Source: Parabacteroides distasonis
GTDB lineage: Bacteria; Bacteroidota; Bacteroidia; Bacteroidales; Tannerellaceae
Length of the DNA: 49,838 nucleotides
Assembly: GCA_021531775.1 (NCBI GenBank)
Contig: JAFBIU010000026.1
Location: 1-49,838, forward strand
Direction of reading: 5' to 3'
The number at the start of each line of letters is the position of its first letter. Position 1 is the first letter of the stretch. The notes beneath the pieces were generated by a model, which was given only the letters and a program-made list of their open reading frames with translations, made no database searches and had not been told where the DNA came from. Both the position numbers and the translations under genes were made by a program. Positions 6,898 to 16,756 of this stretch are shown here, piece by piece.

Positions 6898-8742
6898 TTA
6901 CAATTCAAGGATGCGGACCGCTTTTCCCTCCAACGAGAGCGACTGGCCCAAAGCCACCTCCTGACCGGTCAGGACATCGCGTGCCACCTTCCGTCCCTGA
7001 ATGACCTCGGCATAACGCGCCAACGGCAGGTCAACCCCATGACGGCTACCATTGAGGAAGATGAGGTAGGATTTGTCACCCCGGCTTCGCTCATAGACAT
7101 AGACATCCTGATAGACCATGAAGTGTTTCATACGTCCGTAGGCGATCACCTCATTGCCCCTCCGCCAATGCAACAGGGCACGCAAGAAGTCCCACGCCTC
7201 ATTCTGGACAGAGCTTCGGCCTGCCCGCTCAAACTGATTCACCGGATCACCCGGCCAGCCACCCGGCACATCCAAGCGGATGTAGCCATCCCCTTTGGAC
7301 TTGTTGCCATTCATCAACAGTTCCTGACCATAATAGAGTTGCGGAATACCCGGGATCGTCAACAGGAAGGTGACGCCCTGCTTGAAGGCATACAGGCTGG
7401 AGGCATCGATCGGCAAGGTGGGGAGAAAACGATCGGTATCGTGATTCTCCAAGAAACGCAACACATGATAGATATCGGGATAGACATAATCATAGCAGAG
7501 GTGTTCGAAGAGGGTCTGCAGATTGCCCTCCCGAAAAGCCTGACTGGCAATGCCCATCAAGCGGAAGTCCATGACCGATTTCAGTTTCGTATCTTGTCCG
7601 AAGTTCAGCCGGCTACCGGTCTGCCAATAGGCCGATCCGATGGTATAGTTCATCCAAGCCTCCCCTACAATATTATAATTAGGATACTCGGTCATCACCT
7701 CCTCGCACCACTGACGCATCATATCCACATCGGCATAGGGATAGGTATCCTGCCGGATGCCATCGACCCGACTGTACTCAATCCACCAGATTGAATTCTG
7801 GATCAGGTATTTGGCCACGTGCGGATTCCGTTGGTTCAGGTCAGGCATCGAAGGTACAAACCAACCGTTGATCATGGCATCCTTGTCAAAATCGGACACG
7901 TATGGATCGAAATAGGCCTCCTTGTCGTGGTTGGTCTGCACATACTCTTTCGGATCGGTAAAGAGATGGTTGAACCAGTCATGGCTCGGCACATCCTTCA
8001 TCCAGGGGTGGTCGCTTCCGCAATGGTTGAAGATCATGTCCATTACCACCTTCATGCCTCGCTGGTGAGCCTCTTCGATCAACTGCACGTAGGCTTCATT
8101 CGTGCCCAAACGAGGATCCACCCGATAATAGTCCGTAGTGGCATACCCATGATAGGATCCCCCCTTCATGTCATTTTCCAACACGGGATTGAGCCAGATA
8201 GCCGTCACCCCCAAGTCGTTCAGGTAGTCCAGATGCTGTTCGATACCCGCCAGATCTCCCCCATGACGGGCATTCGGGTTCTGCCGGTCCACCTGATAGG
8301 GCGTCCGCATCGGGATCTGGTCGTTGGTGGGATCGCCATTGGCAAAACGGTCGGGCATGATCAGATACAGGACATCCGATGCATCAAACCCCTGGATGGC
8401 ATCTGCCTGAGGCTGCCGCTGTTTCAATTCATACGGATAGTCGAACGAACGCTTCCCCTGGGTAAAGCGGATCGAGAACTGTCCCGGATGGGCCTCTGCC
8501 ACATCCAAATAAATCAGCAGGTAATTGGGGCTTTCCAACGTGACAGCCTGTTTGAGCCGTACACCCGGATAATCGACTGAAGGACGGTAGCGGGCAATGT
8601 CTTTTCCATACACCATCAATTGCAGTTCCGGATTTTTCATACCGCTCCACCAAAAAGTGGGTTCCACGTGAATATTTTCAGCTGACAAGACTCCCGTGGT
8701 GAAGAGTGCCAGCAACAAACGGAGAAAAAGATATCTGTTCAT
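6898..8742 (-). CDS. Secreted GH13 alpha-amylase / neopullulanase-like enzyme
   Basis: A 614-aa enzyme close in layout to SusA-type neopullulanase and cyclomaltodextrinase. It would cleave alpha-1,4 links in malto-oligosaccharides. A signal peptide covers residues 1-20 (MNRYLFLRLLLALF...), giving a periplasmic location. An N-terminal beta-sandwich (about 22-110) precedes the TIM barrel. Catalytic residues are D332 (GIRQD), E361 (GEAW) and D435 (NHD). A C-terminal beta domain ends the protein. The ATG at 8742 was chosen because it opens the signal peptide; a longer frame upstream lacks one. It is divergent from the fructan regulator, but its substrate class differs, so it may be a neighbour and not a member of that locus. 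Confidence 0.9.
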   Translation of the reverse strand: MNRYLFLRLLLALFTTGVLSAENIHVEPTFWWSGMKNPELQLMVYGKDIARYRPSVDYPGVRLKQAVTLESPNYLLIYLDVAEAHPGQFSIRFTQGKRSFDYPYELKQRQPQADAIQGFDASDVLYLIMPDRFANGDPTNDQIPMRTPYQVDRQNPNARHGGDLAGIEQHLDYLNDLGVTAIWLNPVLENDMKGGSYHGYATTDYYRVDPRLGTNEAYVQLIEEAHQRGMKVVMDMIFNHCGSDHPWMKDVPSHDWFNHLFTDPKEYVQTNHDKEAYFDPYVSDFDKDAMINGWFVPSMPDLNQRNPHVAKYLIQNSIWWIEYSRVDGIRQDTYPYADVDMMRQWCEEVMTEYPNYNIVGEAWMNYTIGSAYWQTGSRLNFGQDTKLKSVMDFRLMGIASQAFREGNLQTLFEHLCYDYVYPDIYHVLRFLENHDTDRFLPTLPIDASSLYAFKQGVTFLLTIPGIPQLYYGQELLMNGNKSKGDGYIRLDVPGGWPGDPVNQFERAGRSSVQNEAWDFLRALLHWRRGNEVIAYGRMKHFMVYQDVYVYERSRGDKSYLIFLNGSRHGVDLPLARYAEVIQGRKVARDVLTGQEVALGQSLSLEGKAVRILEL

Positions 8743-8769
8743 ACGGAATGAGATTTGTTGAAATGGCCA

Positions 8770-8777
8770 CAAAGATA
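8770..8777 (-). promoter_or_regulatory. -7 promoter element of the amylase gene
   Basis: On the minus strand TATCTTTG lies 27 bp before the ATG at 8742 and matches the Bacteroidota -7 box. A TTG about 22 bases further upstream may be the -33 element. It overlaps the divergent control region shared with the gene at 8851. Confidence 0.5.
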
Positions 8778-8810
8778 ACCGATTTTCACCAATTGAAACC
8801 AATTTTTTTG

Positions 8811-8818
8811 TAGTTTTG
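8811..8818 (+). promoter_or_regulatory. -7 promoter element of the hybrid sensor-regulator gene
   Basis: TAGTTTTG matches TAnnTTTG and lies 32 bp before the ATG at 8851. The -33 element is unclear. Confidence 0.45.
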
Positions 8819-8850
8819 CCGTATGTCTCACTTTGATTCACATCGCTACC

Positions 8851-11595
8851 ATGATACATCGTTTATACCAACTACTACCGCTTATACTCATTCTCTTGTG
8901 TGGTTGCCAACCAAACGGAGAAGAGAGGTCGGTCCGCATCGGACTCTCTCAGTGCACCTTGGATGATGCCTGGCGTCAGGCTATGCTCAACGATGTCCGC
9001 ATCGAAGCCTCTAACTATGATCAAGTGGAAATCATCGTCAAAGATGCGCAATATAGCAACGAACGGCAGGTCAAACAAATTCGCGAACTGATCCGGCAAC
9101 AGGTTGATGTGTTGATCATCTCCCCTTATCAGTCCGAACCTATCACAGCGGTAGCCGAAGAGGCCTATCGGGCCGGTATCCCGACCATCATTACCGACCG
9201 AAAGGTCAATACCGATCTCTACACCACCTTCATAGCTGCCAACAATTATGAGATCGGACGGGCAGCCGGTCGATATGCCCAAACGATCCTCCAACCTGGT
9301 AGCCGGATCCTGGAAGTATGGGGTGACATACTCTCCTCTCCGGCTCAAGAACGCCACCAGGGTTTTGTAGATGAATTGGGAAATAGCGAGCATTACACCT
9401 TTGTCAAGATAGAAGGGGAATGGAGACCCCAGGATGCAGCCCGGAAACTACAAACGCTATCCCATCCCGACGAGATCGATTTTGTCTATGCCCATAATGA
9501 TATGATGGCCATTGCTGCCCGTGAATACTTCATGCAGCAAGATAGTGTACGAGGCCGGTTGTTACCCATCATTGGGGTAGATGCCGTGGCAGGGGCAGGA
9601 CTGGATGCGGTCTATGACGGACGCATCAATGCTTCCTTCCTGTATCCGACGGGTGGTGAACAGGTCATCCGTACAGCCATGCAATTAGTTGAAGGACAGA
9701 AGGTAGATAAGTTCATTCCGTTGCATACTGCCACGATCCGTCAAAACAATGCAGAAACATTACTCCTGCAAGCTGTACGTTTGGAACAGTTCAAAGAACG
9801 AATCGAGACACAAATGAACCGACTACAGGATTTGAACGGCCGATACTATTCGCTCCAGACCTTACTTTGGTTGACCTCGTTCCTGATGATAGGTGTCATC
9901 CTTCTCTCCTGCTATACCTTATATATCTATCGCAAAGTAAGGGGGAACAATCGAATGTTACGCGAGAAAAACCGGAAAGAAGAGGAACAACGGCAGAAAC
10001 TGATCGCCTTGAATGCCGAGATCAAAGAGGTAACGGCTGAAAAGCTCCAGTTCTTCACCAACGTTTCCCACGAGGTGCGTACGCCACTCACCTTGATTCT
10101 GGCTCCTCTGGATCGCTTGGTCGGATTGCTTCGCCAAAGCCCGTACGAGCAGGATCTGCTGCTGATCCAAAAGAATGCCGAACGGTTACTTCGGGTCATC
10201 AACCAATTGCTGGACTTCCGCAAGGTAGAAAACAAGCAGGAAAAACTGAAGGTCCGACGGACCGATCTGGTTCCTTTTACGAAAGAACTCCATGCCTATT
10301 TTAAAAGTATGGCTGCCGTACGCCACATCACCTACCGTTTCGAAAGCGAACCCACAGAGGCCTTTGTCTGGATAGATCCCAACCTGATGGAGAAAGTGGT
10401 GATCAATCTCTTGTCCAACGCCTTCAAATTCACACCCGAAGGGGGAACAATCACCCTGCGGGTCCAAGAGGAGGAACGGAGGTTCTGCCTGTCGGTTGAA
10501 GACAATGGAACGGGGATTGCAGCCGAACAGCAAGTCCATCTGTTCGACCGTTTCTATACAGGAGACCGATCGACCGGTACGGGTATCGGTTTGCATTTGG
10601 TCAAATCCTACATGGATTTGCACCACGGAGACGTGACAATCGTAAGTCAACCTCACGTGCGGACCTGCTTTACGCTCTCCCTCCTCAAGGGAAAGTCCCA
10701 CTTCACCTCCGGTATCATCTCGGAACTGCCTGAGTCCCCTTTGGCCTATGAAGCCTCTCAATTGGATGACTCTGAGACCCGGAATCTGTTGGCTCAACAC
10801 TATCCCTATACCCTATTGATCGTGGAAGATGATGACGAAGTCCGCCAGTTCCTCGCCCGTGAATTGGCCGTCCAGTTCGAGATACGGACAGCCAGCAACG
10901 GACGTCAGGCGTTGGAAATACTCGAACAAGGGGCAGAAATCTCCTTGGTGTTGAGCGATGTGATGATGCCGGCCATGAATGGTTTTGAACTCTGCCGCAC
11001 CATCAAGACCACCCTCTCCACCTCACATATTCCGGTCGTATTGCTCACGGCTCTTTCGGAAGAACGACAACGGCTTCATGGCATTGCTGGAGGGGCGGAT
11101 GGCTACATCCAGAAACCGTTCCACACCGACCATGTCCGACTGGTCTTGATCCACCTGTTGGAAGAGCGCAAACGGATGCGCCAACAGTTGTTGCAACAGA
11201 TCGAGCAGCAGGTCACACAGCCCGTTGCTGCAACATCGGCCAACGAACCTACCATTCCCGACATGACGAGTATGGACTCCATCGATGACCGTTTCTTACG
11301 TCGCTTCATCGAACAGATCGAACAGGTCTATACCGATTCGGAATACAATGTGGAACGCCTCAGTGAGACCTTAGGTTTGTCGCGCGGCCATCTGCATCGC
11401 AAGATCAAAGAGCTGACGGGCATCACACCAGTCGAGTACCTCCGCAACTACCGGCTGAAGCAGGCAGCCCTGCTACTCCAACAGCAACGCTATTCCATCT
11501 CGGAAGTGGCCTATCAGACTGGATTTTCTTCACCGGCCTACTTCACCAAATGTTTCAAGGCACGCTATGAAGTGACACCCACCGAATACAAATAG
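8851..11595 (+). CDS. Hybrid two-component system (HTCS) sensor-regulator, likely fructose-sensing
   Basis: A 914-aa one-protein two-component regulator. In order it has a signal/lipoprotein-like N-terminus (LLCGC), a periplasmic sugar-binding domain of the Peripla_BP/LacI type (about 25-310), one membrane helix (about 338-360), a histidine kinase with SHEVRTP near residue 407, HATPase (about 516-610), a receiver domain with phospho-acceptor Asp in LSDVMMP (about 704), and a C-terminal AraC DNA-binding domain (about 813-914). Bacteroides BT1754 has the same layout and is known to bind fructose directly. The adjacent fructan genes make fructose the likely signal here too. The ATG at 8851 is preferred to a TTG at 8833. 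The target is probably the susC promoter directly downstream. Confidence 0.93.
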   Translation: MIHRLYQLLPLILILLCGCQPNGEERSVRIGLSQCTLDDAWRQAMLNDVRIEASNYDQVEIIVKDAQYSNERQVKQIRELIRQQVDVLIISPYQSEPITAVAEEAYRAGIPTIITDRKVNTDLYTTFIAANNYEIGRAAGRYAQTILQPGSRILEVWGDILSSPAQERHQGFVDELGNSEHYTFVKIEGEWRPQDAARKLQTLSHPDEIDFVYAHNDMMAIAAREYFMQQDSVRGRLLPIIGVDAVAGAGLDAVYDGRINASFLYPTGGEQVIRTAMQLVEGQKVDKFIPLHTATIRQNNAETLLLQAVRLEQFKERIETQMNRLQDLNGRYYSLQTLLWLTSFLMIGVILLSCYTLYIYRKVRGNNRMLREKNRKEEEQRQKLIALNAEIKEVTAEKLQFFTNVSHEVRTPLTLILAPLDRLVGLLRQSPYEQDLLLIQKNAERLLRVINQLLDFRKVENKQEKLKVRRTDLVPFTKELHAYFKSMAAVRHITYRFESEPTEAFVWIDPNLMEKVVINLLSNAFKFTPEGGTITLRVQEEERRFCLSVEDNGTGIAAEQQVHLFDRFYTGDRSTGTGIGLHLVKSYMDLHHGDVTIVSQPHVRTCFTLSLLKGKSHFTSGIISELPESPLAYEASQLDDSETRNLLAQHYPYTLLIVEDDDEVRQFLARELAVQFEIRTASNGRQALEILEQGAEISLVLSDVMMPAMNGFELCRTIKTTLSTSHIPVVLLTALSEERQRLHGIAGGADGYIQKPFHTDHVRLVLIHLLEERKRMRQQLLQQIEQQVTQPVAATSANEPTIPDMTSMDSIDDRFLRRFIEQIEQVYTDSEYNVERLSETLGLSRGHLHRKIKELTGITPVEYLRNYRLKQAALLLQQQRYSISEVAYQTGFSSPAYFTKCFKARYEVTPTEYK

Positions 11596-11625
11596 GCAGA
11601 TACACTTGTATTTTTGTACGATTCC

Positions 11626-11669
11626 TATCACATTTGTCACCTTTCACCACCGATATGACAAATGTGATA
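11626..11669. promoter_or_regulatory. 14-bp inverted-repeat operator candidate upstream of susC
   Basis: TATCACATTTGTCA at 11626-11639 and TGACAAATGTGATA at 11656-11669 are perfect inverted copies with a 16-base spacer. The right edge is 19 bases before the -33 TTG of the susC promoter. A partial further copy (ATTTGTGATTGACA) overlaps the -33 region. No T-run follows, so this is not a terminator for the upstream gene. The position fits an activator site for the HTCS AraC domain; binding itself is inferred. Confidence 0.65.
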
Positions 11670-11688
11670 AACCATGTTTGATTTGTGA

Positions 11689-11719
11689 TTGACAGGCAGA
11701 TACCAGGCATCTACCTTTG
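11689..11719 (+). promoter_or_regulatory. susC promoter
   Basis: TTG at 11689-11691, a 20-base spacer and TACCTTTG at 11712-11719 match the Bacteroidota consensus. The ATG of susC lies 44 bp beyond. The spacing to the upstream dyad suits activation by an AraC-type protein. Confidence 0.65.
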
Positions 11720-11763
11720 CGTCAAATTATTTATCATTGTCAAACAAAAAACAGTATTTGCAC

Positions 11764-14700
11764 ATGAAGACACAAGTCTTACGTAAATGGAGTGCCTGGA
11801 TTCTGTTGGCCTTTTTAACACAGGCAATCCACGCACAGCAGCTCTCCGTCAAGGGGACGATCATTTCGGGAACAGACCAGTTCCCTATCATTGGTGCTTC
11901 CATCATGGAAAAGGGTACGACCAACGGTACCATTTCCGATTTGGATGGAAATTTCACGCTCACAGTAGCCACGGGGGCCATACTCCAAATCAGTTACATC
12001 GGTTTTGCGACACAGGAATTGCCGGCAGCCGAAGTAATGAATGTAACCCTGATCGAAGACACACAGAAGTTGTCGGAAGTGGTGGTAACCGGTTACTCTT
12101 CTCAGAAAAAGGCCGACCTGACAGGTGCCGTGGCCGTAGTCAAGATGGACGATATTAAAGATATGAATAACGGTAATGCCGTGCAATCGTTGCAAGGTCG
12201 TGTACCGGGTCTGCATGTGACCAATACAGGTCAGCCGAATGGTGATGTGGATGTGAAGATCCGTGGTGTCTCTACCTTGGGTAACAGCAAACCGCTCTAC
12301 ATCATCGATGGTATTCCGAGCACCCGTTCCATGAACGAGATTGCCACTTCCGACATCGAATCCATTCAGGTATTGAAGGACGCCTCAGCTGCCACCATCT
12401 ACGGTTCGCGTGCGGCCAATGGTGTCATCATCGTCACAACCAAAAAAGGAAAGGCTGGCGGTACACATGTGGAGTTCCGTGCATCTGCAACAGTTCAACA
12501 ATGGCAACGTTCCGTTGATCTGCTGAACACCGAAGAGTATGGTCTGATCAACTTCCGGGCAGGTGTGTATGATGGTGCTAACCTGAACACGACCACCCTG
12601 AGCAACGGTACACTCAATCCAAACCTCGACCAATATACTTACATGTATGATGTAGCTTGGAACAACAACACACCGACGCTCAACAAGATCATCGTACCGG
12701 AGTTCTTGGATGTAGCCGGTAAACCGGTAATGCGTGCAGCCGATACAGATTGGGTGAAAGAGGTAAGCCGTACAGGACTGACCCAAAATTACAATGTCAC
12801 AGTGACCAACGGTAACGACAAAGGCCGTTCGCTTTTCTCATTGGATTACTATGGCAACAACGGTACGGTCAAAGGTACCTATTTCAAACGTATCACGGCC
12901 CGTGTCAACAGTGACTACAAGTTGCTCAACGACCGTGTCACCATCGGTGAAAACTTCTCATTGTCCAAAACACGTAGTTCTGTCATCGGCAGCCAGGCTA
13001 TTCAGGAGGGTGCCCGCAACATTCAATCCATCGTTCCGATCTATGACCTTGAAGGGGGTTGGGGTGGTCCGGCCAGCAACATGAGTGACCGCCAGAATCC
13101 GGTCCGCTTAATCGAAGACAACCGGCAGAACCATGAAGATGTAGGTCGTCTGTTTGGTGACATCAACCTGAGTGTTGATATTCTGAAAGGTTTGACTTTC
13201 CGTTCCAAATTCGGTGTGGATTACACCTGGTGGTGGAAACGCGATATGCAGAAAACCTATCAGTCTGGTTTCATGTCCGACAACACTGCCCGCCTGAATA
13301 CCTATACCAACTACGGTGGCAACTGGATTCTTAGTAACACATTGCAATACAAGCTGGATCTGGGCAAGCATAACATCGATGTATTGGCCGGTCAGGAGAT
13401 GTTGAAGTATCGTTTGGAAGAGATGTCAGCCGGTCGTGACGGCTTCCTGGTAGAAACACCCGACTACATGTATCTTTCCGTAGGTGAAGGTAACTTGCGG
13501 AATGCCGGTTCGGGTACCTCCTACGCACTCTCCTCTTTCTTCGGAAAGATCAACTACAGCTACGACAACAAATACTTGGCATCAGTAACCGTACGTCGCG
13601 ACGGTTCTTCCCGATTCGGTGCCAATCATCGTTGGGGTACCTTCCCAGCCTTCTCTTTGGGATGGCGTGTCAGTGAAGAGGCCTTCTTCGAAAAAGCCAA
13701 GAATTATGTATCGGATTTGAAACTCCGTTACGGTTGGGGTAAAACCGGTAACCAAGAGATTGACAACTATGCCTCCTACGGTCTGTACAAAGCCGTTTAT
13801 TTTACCGATGCAACTTGGGGTCGTGACCAAGGTACAGCTTACGACATTGCTGGAGCAGGACAGGGTCAGTTATCTTCCGGTTTCATCCGTACACAACGTG
13901 CCAACCCGAATTTGAAATGGGAGGCTACCACCCAGCACAATGCCGGTATTGATTTCGGATTCCTGGATCAGATGTTTACCGGATCATTGGATTACTTCTA
14001 CAAAAATACCAGCGATATCCTGGTTTGTCCGCCCTACATTGCTACCTTGGGATTCGGTGGTGACCGTTGGGTCAATGGTGCCAGCATGGAGAACAGCGGT
14101 TGGGAATTTCTGTTGACCTACAAGAAGAATTTCGGAGAAGTAGGTTTGACCGTCACAGGTAACATCGCCAGCTACCGCAACAAGATCACAGAGTTGCCGG
14201 AAGATGTCATCAACTCCTATCCGGGTAACGGTAATGACCAGACCATTTTGGGACGTCCGTGGAAATCACTCTTCGGTTATGTAGCCGACGGATTATTCCG
14301 AAGTCAGGCTGAAGTAGATAGCCATGCTGCCCAAGCCGGAAAGGGTGTCGGACGTATCCGTTACAAGGACCTGAATGGTGACGGTAAGATCAACGACGAA
14401 GACCGGACTTGGTTGGGTATCGAAGATCCGGACTTCCTGTACGGTTTGAATATCAATGTAGATTGGAAAAACTGGGACTTCGCCCTCTTCTGGAATGGTC
14501 AGGTCGGATCACATGCCAACGTCAGCACCATCAAAACCTTCACCGACTTCTACGGTCTGTTTGGTGGTCAGAACTACGGAGCCCGTCTGTTGGATGCCTG
14601 GAGTCCTGAAAATCCCAATTCGACCATTCCGGCTGTCACTGCGAACAACGTCAACGATGAAGGCCGTTTCTCTACCTATTTCGTCGAGAACACCTCTTTC

Positions 14701-14919
14701 CTGAAACTGGCCAACGTGGAAATTGGCTACACCCTGCCGGAACAATGGCTGAAGAGCTGCCACATGAGCAATGCTCGTGTCTATCTGTCCGGCCAGAACC
14801 TGTTGACCCTCAAGAAGAGCTGGGGCGACAATGCCTTTACCGGTGTCGATCCCGAGACTCCCAACTGGGCTTATCCGGTACCGCGCTCATTTACCTTAGG
14901 TGTCAACGTATCATTCTAA
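11764..14919 (+). CDS. SusC-like TonB-dependent outer-membrane transporter (fructan locus)
   Basis: A 1051-aa SusC/RagA-family receptor for TonB-driven uptake of oligosaccharides. The signal peptide ends AIHAQ near residue 25. A carboxypeptidase-regulatory-like domain follows (VKGTIISGTDQFPIIGA...DLDGNFTL). Next come the TonB-box region, the plug with VRIRG-type KIRGVSTLG and the SusC signature (LKDASAATIYGSRAANGV), and a long beta-barrel ending in an aromatic residue (NVSF). The ATG at 11764 opens the signal peptide; an earlier in-frame TTG does not. SusD follows after 40 bp. Substrate assignment to fructans comes from the GH32, fructokinase and HTCS neighbours. Confidence 0.95.
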   Translation: MKTQVLRKWSAWILLAFLTQAIHAQQLSVKGTIISGTDQFPIIGASIMEKGTTNGTISDLDGNFTLTVATGAILQISYIGFATQELPAAEVMNVTLIEDTQKLSEVVVTGYSSQKKADLTGAVAVVKMDDIKDMNNGNAVQSLQGRVPGLHVTNTGQPNGDVDVKIRGVSTLGNSKPLYIIDGIPSTRSMNEIATSDIESIQVLKDASAATIYGSRAANGVIIVTTKKGKAGGTHVEFRASATVQQWQRSVDLLNTEEYGLINFRAGVYDGANLNTTTLSNGTLNPNLDQYTYMYDVAWNNNTPTLNKIIVPEFLDVAGKPVMRAADTDWVKEVSRTGLTQNYNVTVTNGNDKGRSLFSLDYYGNNGTVKGTYFKRITARVNSDYKLLNDRVTIGENFSLSKTRSSVIGSQAIQEGARNIQSIVPIYDLEGGWGGPASNMSDRQNPVRLIEDNRQNHEDVGRLFGDINLSVDILKGLTFRSKFGVDYTWWWKRDMQKTYQSGFMSDNTARLNTYTNYGGNWILSNTLQYKLDLGKHNIDVLAGQEMLKYRLEEMSAGRDGFLVETPDYMYLSVGEGNLRNAGSGTSYALSSFFGKINYSYDNKYLASVTVRRDGSSRFGANHRWGTFPAFSLGWRVSEEAFFEKAKNYVSDLKLRYGWGKTGNQEIDNYASYGLYKAVYFTDATWGRDQGTAYDIAGAGQGQLSSGFIRTQRANPNLKWEATTQHNAGIDFGFLDQMFTGSLDYFYKNTSDILVCPPYIATLGFGGDRWVNGASMENSGWEFLLTYKKNFGEVGLTVTGNIASYRNKITELPEDVINSYPGNGNDQTILGRPWKSLFGYVADGLFRSQAEVDSHAAQAGKGVGRIRYKDLNGDGKINDEDRTWLGIEDPDFLYGLNINVDWKNWDFALFWNGQVGSHANVSTIKTFTDFYGLFGGQNYGARLLDAWSPENPNSTIPAVTANNVNDEGRFSTYFVENTSFLKLANVEIGYTLPEQWLKSCHMSNARVYLSGQNLLTLKKSWGDNAFTGVDPETPNWAYPVPRSFTLGVNVSF

Positions 14920-14959
14920 TATCAACCATTTACACATATAATAATATAGTTAGTTCATT

Positions 14960-16681
14960 ATGAAAGCACTCAAATATATAACTATTGCTGCTGCTCTGTT
15001 GCTTCCGATGACAGCCTGCGATTCCTTTTTGGAAGTGACCCCACAAGGTATTGCCAATTCAGATGACCTGAATAGTGTAGACAATGTGGAAAAGATGGTA
15101 ATTGCCGCCTACTCAGCTTTGGGTAACGACAACTATCAGGATGGTATGTTCTCTCCGTGGCCCTATGGAGACCTACGTGCTGGAGATGCCTACAAAGGAG
15201 GTGCCGGTACGGGTGACATGGGCGACTTCCACCTGTTCGAGACCTTTGTCTATCTGCGTGATGACAACAGTTACCTCGACAAACGGTGGTATGCCCAATA
15301 CATCAACATTGCCCGTTGTAACGATGTATTGAAACGAATCAATGCACTGAGTGAAAGTGACTATGCGAAAAAGAAGATGCGCGAGGCCGAGGTTCGTTTC
15401 CTGCGTGCCCACTTCTACTTCGAAATCAAGATCATGTTCAAACATATTCCATGGGTCGATGAGAATGACCAGAGTGAAGACTACATCAACATCTCGAATG
15501 TGGAATATACCGACCAGCAGTTATGGGAGATGATCATCGAAGAGTTCCGTTATGCTGTCAATAACCTGCCGGAAACGCAAGATGAGGTAGGTCGTGCCAA
15601 CAAAAACATGGCGCAGGCTTACTTAGCGAAAGCCCTGCTGTATGCCGCTTATGTACAGGACGACCAACACAATGTAACCAGCATTGACCAGAACAAGTTG
15701 CAAGAGGTCGTTACGCTCTGCCAAGGATTGGGCAACCGGTATGCCTTGGCGGATGACTTCGCCGAAAACTTCCTCTGTGAAACGGAAAATGGGAAAGAGT
15801 CTATCTTTGCAATCCAGCACTCTGTGAACGACAATACGTTACGTGGCCGTTTGGACTGGGGAGCCATGCTGAACTATCCGATGAATCCGGATTATGGTTG
15901 CTGCGGTTTCCACTGCCCGTCTCAGAATATGGTGAATGCCTTCCAGACCGATGCAAACGGTCTGCCTCAATTCGATACGTACAACGACAACAATATCCAG
16001 ACAGCTGAAGATCTGTTGACACACAACATCGACCCGCGTCTGAATCATACCGTTGCCATTCCGGGTGCACCTTATAAGTACAATCCGGAGTTCATCTTCG
16101 AAACCAGCTGGACACGTGATCCGAGCACCTACGGCAGCTTCATGTCCATGAAGGAAACCGTATTGCCCGATTGCCCCTGCTTTGCCTTTGCATCACCCTT
16201 CATGTCAAGCGGCAAGAACCGCGATATCATCCGTTACGACGATGTGATGTTGTGGCAGGCTGAGGCCTTGATCGAACTGGGCCGACACCAAGAAGCATTA
16301 CCATTGATCAATGCCATTCGCGAACGTGCAGCCCGCAGTACAACTCGCTTGGTCGATGTGCAAGGTGATCCGATTGGCAAGTATGTCGTTGCTGCCTACG
16401 AACCGGGAAAGAACTGTCCGGCATGGACCCAGGAATTTGCCCGCAAGGCTTTACGTTGGGAACGTCGTCTGGAAATGTCACAAGAGGGTACACGCTACTT
16501 TGACCTCGTTCGTTGGGGTATTGCAGCCGAAACGGTAAATGCCTATTTCGCTGTTGAAAAGACACGTCGGACCTACATGGGCGAAGCACAATGCACAAAG
16601 AACCGCGACGAGTATTTCCCGATTCCGAAGAATCAGATCAACTTCAGTAAGAAGCTTTATCAACAAAATCACGGCTGGTAA
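14960..16681 (+). CDS. SusD-like surface glycan-binding lipoprotein (fructan locus)
   Basis: A 573-aa SusD/RagB-family lipoprotein that caps its SusC partner and helps capture glycan at the cell surface. The lipobox LPMTAC puts the lipidated Cys at residue 20, followed by DSFLEV, a typical SusD start. The TPR-like helical N-terminal half (AYSALGND..., NIARCNDVLKRIN, RFLRAHFYF) and a C-terminal segment with the RWERRLEM..EGTRYFDLVRWG pattern are family hallmarks. It is full length and adjacent to susC. A hairpin separates it from the GH32 gene. Confidence 0.95.
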   Translation: MKALKYITIAAALLLPMTACDSFLEVTPQGIANSDDLNSVDNVEKMVIAAYSALGNDNYQDGMFSPWPYGDLRAGDAYKGGAGTGDMGDFHLFETFVYLRDDNSYLDKRWYAQYINIARCNDVLKRINALSESDYAKKKMREAEVRFLRAHFYFEIKIMFKHIPWVDENDQSEDYINISNVEYTDQQLWEMIIEEFRYAVNNLPETQDEVGRANKNMAQAYLAKALLYAAYVQDDQHNVTSIDQNKLQEVVTLCQGLGNRYALADDFAENFLCETENGKESIFAIQHSVNDNTLRGRLDWGAMLNYPMNPDYGCCGFHCPSQNMVNAFQTDANGLPQFDTYNDNNIQTAEDLLTHNIDPRLNHTVAIPGAPYKYNPEFIFETSWTRDPSTYGSFMSMKETVLPDCPCFAFASPFMSSGKNRDIIRYDDVMLWQAEALIELGRHQEALPLINAIRERAARSTTRLVDVQGDPIGKYVVAAYEPGKNCPAWTQEFARKALRWERRLEMSQEGTRYFDLVRWGIAAETVNAYFAVEKTRRTYMGEAQCTKNRDEYFPIPKNQINFSKKLYQQNHGW

Positions 16682-16693
16682 TTAAAAAACGAT

Positions 16694-16725
16694 ACAAAAT
16701 GGGTACAGTTTTGTACTCATTTTGT
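16694..16725 (+). repeat. Intercistronic hairpin between susD and GH32
   Basis: ACAAAATGGGTACA and TGTACTCATTTTGT pair over 14 bases (one G-T pair) around the loop GTTT. TACTTTTG at 16725-16732 follows directly and matches a -7 box, so this site could act as an attenuator, an mRNA-stability element or part of an internal promoter. Confidence 0.55.
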
Positions 16726-16756
16726 ACTTTTGTCACCAAAGTTAAAAAATAAAATC

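Noticed and set aside
6898-8742. GH13 amylase as part of the fructan locus
   Set aside because: It is divergent and acts on alpha-glucans by family. Nothing in sequence ties it to fructan use beyond adjacency.
11626-11669. The inverted repeat as a terminator of the HTCS gene
   Set aside because: There is no T-run, the spacer is 16 bases and the stem is AT-rich. Placement next to the susC promoter fits an operator better.
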